Positions 15,080-18,920 of a DNA stretch of 18,920 nt are shown in pieces (the first letter of the stretch is position 1; every line of letters begins with the position of its first letter). The DNA is from Actinomycetota bacterium. Lineage in GTDB: Bacteria > Actinomycetota > Actinomycetes > Acidothermales > Acidothermaceae. The translations under genes and the position numbers were made by a program. Under the pieces are notes generated by a model. That model made no database searches. It saw nothing but the letters and a program-made list of their open reading frames with translations, and had not been told where the DNA came from. The DNA is taken from the NCBI GenBank assembly GCA_003134755.1, contig PLCK01000059.1, positions 1 through 18,920 of the forward strand, written 5' to 3'.

Positions 15080-15767
15080 CTGGGTTGTAGTGGCGATCGT
15101 CCTGATCATCCTGCTGAGCTTCGTCCTCGCGACAATCGTGCTGCTGCGCCGGCCCGGTGTCGCCGTCCCTGGCTTGATCGGTGGTCTGTTCGTCGCCTTG
15201 GCCTGGCTGGCGATGTCCGGGTTCGCTTTCATGGATTTCCTCACGCGGGTGTACTCGATATGGGCCACCCCGCTGTTGTGGATCGTGGTGCCCGCCGTAG
15301 TCGGTGTGGTCGGCACGCTTTGGGGCGATAGCGCGGCAGCCGGCCGGCGAACGGCCCGGCTCGCCGGGATCAGCGCCGGCTTGGGCGTCTACTTGTACGG
15401 CACCCTCGCGGTCGCCGTAGTCGGCGCCGGCGGACCACCGGACGACTCGGGCTTCACCAGCGCCTACATCATCGGCGACCGACTCGGCAGCAACGTCATC
15501 TTCTATCTGGTGCTACTTCCGCTGGTTACCGCGACGGTCGGATGGGCCGCTGCCGCCGCCACCGCCGGCATCCGTCCGCGGCTAGCCACTCACGCGGATT
15601 CCGTGCAGTTCAGGGCGGTCGGTCGAGCCGAACCGATGACCATGCTGGACGCAGTGGGACCAGCGGTCCCGGCAGCAAGCCGCCGCCGAACTGTGCGCCT
15701 CGTGCTGCAGTGCACGGGAGTGGCAGCGGCCGTGCTCGTGGCTGCGACCAGCTGGTTGAGAGGCTAG
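15006..15767 (+). CDS. C-terminal part of PadR-linked membrane protein (frameshifted)
   Basis: This frame carries the rest of the membrane protein: at least six hydrophobic helices, for example VAIVLIILLSFVLATIVLL, GGLFVALAWLAMSGFAFM, LLWIVVPAVVGVVGTLW and FYLVLLPLVTATVGWAAAAA, with a closing helix near the end. ATG 15006 is the first start after the break; the frame is open further upstream to 14871, but those codons are the out-of-frame reading of the N-terminal part. Moving from the 14729 frame to this one needs +1 (one extra base present). Together the parts would make about 345 residues. If ATG 15006 is used alone the product would lack the conserved RDEW-type block. No enzymatic motif is seen; a membrane sensor or permease-like role is only a guess. 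Confidence 0.75.
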   Translation: MLAVVIGSVGLYASVRIRYGFDAGNWVVVAIVLIILLSFVLATIVLLRRPGVAVPGLIGGLFVALAWLAMSGFAFMDFLTRVYSIWATPLLWIVVPAVVGVVGTLWGDSAAAGRRTARLAGISAGLGVYLYGTLAVAVVGAGGPPDDSGFTSAYIIGDRLGSNVIFYLVLLPLVTATVGWAAAAATAGIRPRLATHADSVQFRAVGRAEPMTMLDAVGPAVPAASRRRTVRLVLQCTGVAAAVLVAATSWLRG

Positions 15768-15842
15768 GACGAGGCCTGGCAGATTGGCGTCGACGGCGCG
15801 GCGCGTGGCTCAGTGGCCGCGGCGAGCCGGTTAACGGCGACG

Positions 15843-15848
15843 TACAGT
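15843..15848 (+). promoter_or_regulatory. -10 element of the phosphatase promoter
   Basis: TACAGT lies 6 nt upstream of GTG 15855 with no ribosome site between, suggesting a leaderless message. No clear -35 was seen. Confidence 0.4.
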
Positions 15849-15854
15849 ACGGAC

Positions 15855-16328
15855 GTGCCAGACGATCCACACCAGCGCTTCGAGGCTCATGTGCATCGGT
15901 CGCTTGTGACACTTCCTGACGGCACGTCGATGTTTGCAGCCTCCTTCGACGAGAGCCACCCGTACACGCGGGAGCAGATCCCTGACTTCGGCTTGTACCT
16001 GGACGATCAGTGGCAACCACCCTGGGACTACGAGCTGTTCGATTGGGCCGACTTCGGCGTGCCCGCCGACGTTTCCGCGCTCGCAGCTGCGCTGCGCCGA
16101 CTGCTCGATCATGCCCGCGACGGCCAGCGCGTCGAGATCGGTTGCCTCGGGGGACACGGACGAACCGGTACCGCGCTCGGCTGCCTCGCCATACTTGCGG
16201 GCGAAGATCCCCGTGAGGCCGTCACATGGGTCCGTCGCAGCTACTGCGCGCACGCAATCGAAACTGCCGAGCAAGAGGCGTTCGTGACCTCATTCGAGTC
16301 GAATGAGGAGCCATGGGAACGCAGCTGA
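15855..16328 (+). CDS. Protein tyrosine phosphatase-like protein
   Basis: A 157-residue cytoplasmic phosphatase of the cysteine-dependent PTP superfamily. The P-loop CLGGHGRT holds nucleophile Cys97 and phosphate-binding Arg103 (C-x5-R). WADFGVP at 64-70 matches the WPD loop with general acid Asp66, and the C-terminal YCAHAIETAEQEAFV (130-144) resembles the Q-loop region of this actinobacterial subgroup. Phosphoprotein and small phosphoester substrates are both possible. GTG 15855 was chosen because of the TACAGT 6 nt upstream; an in-frame GTG at 15813 would add 14 residues that look non-conserved. The end overlaps the methyltransferase gene by 16 bp, so the two are probably co-translated. 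Confidence 0.87.
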   Translation: MPDDPHQRFEAHVHRSLVTLPDGTSMFAASFDESHPYTREQIPDFGLYLDDQWQPPWDYELFDWADFGVPADVSALAAALRRLLDHARDGQRVEIGCLGGHGRTGTALGCLAILAGEDPREAVTWVRRSYCAHAIETAEQEAFVTSFESNEEPWERS

Positions 16329-16960
16329 CCAACGTTCAGGTGCAGAAGTATTTCGACAAGCATGCTGCCGGTTACGACGAGCAGATGGGCTTCTTCGAAC
16401 GGCACGTGCTTGGCAATCATCGACAATGGGCGACAGCGCAGGCGAGCGGCCAAGTGCTCGAGCTGGCCGTCGGCACCGGCTTGAACTTGCCTTCGTATTC
16501 GCCGGCCGTCCACCACGTGCTCGGCATCGAGTTGTCCAATCAGATGCTGCAACTCGCACGAGCACGGATCTCGACCAACGGTCTTGGCGATCGGGTTGAA
16601 GTTCGGCTCGGCGACGTCCAGCAGCTCGAGGTCGGCGACGCGACCATCGACACAGTGCTGTCCACCTACGCAATCTGCTCGATCCCCGACCCGGACGCCG
16701 CCCTCGGCGAAGCTTTGCGGGTGCTGCGACCCGGCGGCCGGCTCATCTTGGTCGAACATGGCCCGTCGATTCGCGCGCTCATCCGCGCGGGCCAGCACCT
16801 CATCAACCCGCTGTCCGTACGGTTCCAGGCGGACAACTTGCTGCGCGACCCGCTCTTGATAGCGCGCGCCGCCGGGTTCGAAGTCGTGGGAACAGATCGC
16901 GCTGGTTGGGCGGGAACCGTGCATCGCGTCGTCGCGGTCAAGCCCAGCGCCATTGCGTGA
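16313..16960 (+). CDS. Class I SAM-dependent methyltransferase
   Basis: A 215-residue methyltransferase of the Methyltransf_11/UbiE-like type, with a Rossmann fold binding S-adenosylmethionine. Motif I is VLELAVGTGLNLP (48-60). The acidic residue after strand 2 is Glu73 in GIELSNQMLQLAR, the adenine contact is GDVQQL (100-105), and the post-II block is LRPGGRLILVEHG (138-150). The N-terminal KYFDKHAAGYDEQM is typical of methyltransferases acting on small molecules or lipids. ATG 16313 has GAGGAG immediately upstream, within the end of the phosphatase gene. It converges on the PLP-enzyme gene with only 6 bp between stop codons. The substrate is unknown; quinone methylation is unlikely to be its role without menaquinone genes nearby. 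Confidence 0.92.
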   Translation: MGTQLTNVQVQKYFDKHAAGYDEQMGFFERHVLGNHRQWATAQASGQVLELAVGTGLNLPSYSPAVHHVLGIELSNQMLQLARARISTNGLGDRVEVRLGDVQQLEVGDATIDTVLSTYAICSIPDPDAALGEALRVLRPGGRLILVEHGPSIRALIRAGQHLINPLSVRFQADNLLRDPLLIARAAGFEVVGTDRAGWAGTVHRVVAVKPSAIA

Positions 16961-16966
16961 GCGGGT

Positions 16967-18718
16967 TCACGATGACGCGTTAGCCGCCGACCGGGTGTCC
17001 GGTTGATCCAGGCACACCGGCGGTAGGTCAAACCACCGCAAGTGCTCGAAGCCGGCGGTAAGGCCTGCCAGCGGCATCGCCGACAGCGCTGCGCTGGAGC
17101 CCGGCTGCGCGTCCAGTATCCGCGCACCCTCCTCCAGGTAGCGAGCGAGTTCCGACTCGGGTGCGCGGTGGTCGTGGTGCGGATATTGCATGACACCGTT
17201 GTCGTCGTAGTCGATCTGATGTAGTCGAAGGGGTGGTTCCGCGGGTCCGGCCTGGTGCCGCCACAGGCCCGTCGTCGGTTCGAAGCGGTAGTCCTCAAGC
17301 AGCCGCCAGCCGTCGCGAGCGACGAGCCGCACGGCCTCGACGAGGTAGCGGAAGACAGCCTCGGAGAGGAAGTAATTGAAGTTGACGCGCACCCAGCCGG
17401 GTTTGATGCCCTCGCAGCCGTGGGCGATCTCCTGTTCGAATTCGTGGGAGCGGTCTAGGTCGATACCGAGCAGCCGGTGTCCGTACGGGCCTGCACAGGA
17501 ACAGCCACCGCGGCACTGAATGCCGAACAGGTCATTGAGAAGAGAGACCACGAAGTTGTGGTGTAGGTAGCGGCCGCTCGGCGCGCGAACGACGAACGAC
17601 ACGATCGACAGCCGCTCGGCGTCCAGGTTGCCGAGGATCTCGATTCGCGGCTCGTCTTGCCAGGCCGCGATCACGCGGCGCAGGTAGTGGATCTCGTGCG
17701 CCCGGATGACCTCGACACCGACCGCCTGCTTGAGCTGGAACACCAGGCCCGCACGGATCGACTCGACAATTGCCGGAGTACCTCCCTCCTCCCGCTGCAC
17801 CGGGTCCGCGAGATATCGATGTTCGGTGGGATTGACGTAGGCGACCGTGCCCCCTCCGGGCACATCCGGCACGCGGTTGGTCAAGAGCTCACGACGGACC
17901 ACCAGGACGCCTGGCGTACTTGGTCCGCCGATGAACTTGTGCGGGCTGAGGAATACGGCGTCCTTGTACGCCAACGGATTCGCCGTCCGGTCGCCGTACA
18001 TGTCGATGTCGACGTAGGGTCCGGCGGCGGCGAAGTCCCAGAACGAGAGGGCCCCATGGGCGTGCAACTGCGCCGCAATCAGCTCGGTGTCCGTGACGAT
18101 TCCTGTGACGTTGCTGGCCGCGGAGAACGAGCCGATCTTCAAGGGGCGTTCTCCGTAGTGGATGAGCGCCTTGTTCAGCGCGGCCGTGTCGATGTGGCCG
18201 TCGTCGTCCTGGGGAATCACCACGATGTCAGCGATCGACTCGCGCCAGGGCAATTCGTTGGAGTGATGCTCGTACGGGCCGATGAACACGACGGGCCGCT
18301 CGGCTGGCGGGATGGTCTCGGTGAGGTGGTACCGGTCGTCCAGGCCGGCCGGAATCCGCAGGCCCAAGATCCCGATCAGCTTGTCGATCGCACCCGTACA
18401 GCCGGAGCCCGCGAAGATGACGACCGTCTCGGCGTCGCCACCGACGGCCGCACGGATGATCGCGCGGGCATCCTCACGGAGCCTGGTCGTCTGAAGGCCC
18501 GTTCCGCTGGACTCGGTATGGGTGTTGGCGTAGCGCGGCAGCACTTCGTCGCGGATGAAATCCTCCAAGAAGCTCAACGCTCGACCGGACGCCGTGTAGT
18601 CGGCGTAGGTCACTCGTCGCGGCCCATACGGGCCAGGCGTCACCTGATCCTCACCGATGACACAGTCACGGATTTGGCGAAGAAGCGCGGTCTCGGCGGG
18701 CGCTGGGGTGATCGTCAC
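16967..18718 (-). CDS. PLP-dependent class V aminotransferase / cysteine desulfurase-like enzyme
   Basis: A 583-residue fold-type I PLP enzyme. The internal-aldimine lysine is Lys261 in LSPHKFIGG, Asp228 in FWDFAAAGPYVDIDM holds the PLP ring nitrogen, the PLP phosphate region is FAGSGCTGAIDK (102-113), and GPYEHHSN (147-154) supplies the ring-stacking His. A cysteine cluster C402-x3-C406-x-C408 lies where the catalytic cysteine loop of cysteine desulfurases is found. The protein is longer than IscS or SufS (about 400), with an extra C-terminal region from about 470 that has no motif I know. I chose GTG 18718 because TACAGT ends 7 nt upstream; a GTG at 18727 and an open frame back to 18880 exist, but that extension is arginine/serine-rich and overlaps the OsmC gene. 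Desulfurase or selenocysteine-lyase chemistry is plausible but unproven. Confidence 0.9.
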   Translation of the reverse strand: MTITPAPAETALLRQIRDCVIGEDQVTPGPYGPRRVTYADYTASGRALSFLEDFIRDEVLPRYANTHTESSGTGLQTTRLREDARAIIRAAVGGDAETVVIFAGSGCTGAIDKLIGILGLRIPAGLDDRYHLTETIPPAERPVVFIGPYEHHSNELPWRESIADIVVIPQDDDGHIDTAALNKALIHYGERPLKIGSFSAASNVTGIVTDTELIAAQLHAHGALSFWDFAAAGPYVDIDMYGDRTANPLAYKDAVFLSPHKFIGGPSTPGVLVVRRELLTNRVPDVPGGGTVAYVNPTEHRYLADPVQREEGGTPAIVESIRAGLVFQLKQAVGVEVIRAHEIHYLRRVIAAWQDEPRIEILGNLDAERLSIVSFVVRAPSGRYLHHNFVVSLLNDLFGIQCRGGCSCAGPYGHRLLGIDLDRSHEFEQEIAHGCEGIKPGWVRVNFNYFLSEAVFRYLVEAVRLVARDGWRLLEDYRFEPTTGLWRHQAGPAEPPLRLHQIDYDDNGVMQYPHHDHRAPESELARYLEEGARILDAQPGSSAALSAMPLAGLTAGFEHLRWFDLPPVCLDQPDTRSAANASS

Positions 18719-18725
18719 AGCTGAC

Positions 18726-18731
18726 ACTGTA
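18726..18731 (-). promoter_or_regulatory. -10 element of the PLP-enzyme promoter
   Basis: On the minus strand TACAGT is followed by 7 nt and GTG 18718. This matches the layout of the helicase and phosphatase genes and suggests a leaderless transcript made from the 76-bp gap after the OsmC stop. Confidence 0.4.
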
Positions 18732-18794
18732 GGCACCGATCGGATCCCGACCACCCCACGGATCGAACGATCCAGGCCATCGCCGGCACCCGCT

Positions 18795-18920
18795 TTACGG
18801 GTCGCACGAAATCTCGACCGGCGGCGGCTCGTCGAGGGTGTTGTGAACGGTGCAGTGGCTGGCGACCGCGAGGAATGCATCGCGCCTGTCGGTGGGCAGG
18901 TCGGCCGGTGGGGTGATGCG
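18795..18920 (-). CDS. OsmC family protein, C-terminal end (5' end outside window)
   Basis: The last 41 codons of a minus-strand gene that runs in from the right edge and stops at TAA 18797-18795. The segment FLAVASHCTVHNTL matches the C-terminal helix of OsmC/Ohr-type proteins, in which the Cys of AxxC(P/T)VH is the second of the two peroxidatic/resolving cysteines. These proteins reduce organic hydroperoxides with thiols. The rest of the protein, including the first cysteine, lies outside. It runs in the same direction as the PLP enzyme, 76 bp upstream. Family assignment rests on one motif. Confidence 0.75.
   Translation of the reverse strand, partial: RITPPADLPTDRRDAFLAVASHCTVHNTLDEPPPVEISCDP

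Noticed and set aside
17657..18724. 355-codon plus-strand frame opposite the PLP enzyme
   Set aside because: Shadow of the aminotransferase; its composition follows the antisense codons and no motif is present.
18719..18880. 54-codon N-terminal extension of the PLP enzyme
   Set aside because: It is Ser/Arg/Thr-rich, overlaps the OsmC gene end, and a leaderless -10 points to GTG 18718.
1..18920. tRNA, rRNA, CRISPR array, IS element or prophage gene
   Set aside because: No cloverleaf, regularly spaced repeat, transposase or integrase motif was seen on either strand.

Overview
The window is GC-rich throughout (roughly two thirds G+C by eye, codon third positions mostly G or C). It carries gene families typical of Actinomycetota: a CtpE-like P-type ATPase, an MMPL exporter, an ECF42-type sigma factor with a DGPF/YCII partner, and a perfect actinobacterial/Gram-positive LexA box. 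Several genes also appear to be transcribed as leaderless mRNAs. I cannot name the genus. It reads as ordinary chromosome: no transposase, integrase, CRISPR array, rRNA or tRNA gene was seen.

Layout. (1) 1-4294: two divergent P-type ATPases around a 290-bp control region. On the left is a CtpE-like cation pump cut by the window edge. On the right is a P1B-5-type transition-metal pump with a hemerythrin-like C-terminal domain. The control region holds a near-perfect 18-bp palindrome and a ~31-bp imperfect tandem repeat. (2) 4339-6561: an MMPL/RND-type exporter, convergent with the second ATPase across a hairpin. (3) 6562-7455: a dihydrofolate-reductase-fold (RibD-C-like) protein, separated from the MMPL gene by a long 60-nt hairpin. 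(4) 7657-10175: a YCII/DGPF protein translationally coupled to an ECF42-like sigma factor, whose frame runs without a stop into a complete alpha/beta-hydrolase. (5) 10247-11705: a possible acidic micro-ORF, then a LysE/RhtB exporter and a PAT-like GNAT acetyltransferase 2 bp apart. (6) 11723-13738: an SF1A UvrD/PcrA-like helicase whose start codon lies inside a perfect SOS box. (7) 13739-15767: a sparse region with two small ORFs, then a PadR regulator and its usual membrane-protein partner, which here is split by a frameshift. (8) 15855-16960: a small protein tyrosine phosphatase overlapping a SAM methyltransferase. (9) 16967-18920: a class V PLP enzyme of the cysteine-desulfurase fold downstream of the 3' end of an OsmC-family gene.

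How the parts fit. The left third is about metal and small-molecule transport, with an O2- or iron-responsive domain built into one pump and shared operator-like DNA between the two pumps. The middle combines one-component regulation (an ECF42 sigma factor with its own C-terminal extension) and a DNA-damage-inducible helicase. Four genes (helicase, PadR, phosphatase, PLP enzyme) show a TANNNT -10-like hexamer 6-7 nt before the start codon, the signature of leaderless transcripts.

Most worth a second look: the ECF42-hydrolase fusion, the SOS box overlapping a leaderless start, the repeats between the ATPases, the frameshifted PadR-partner gene, and the small ORF preceded by an in-frame CxCxxC that has no visible start codon.
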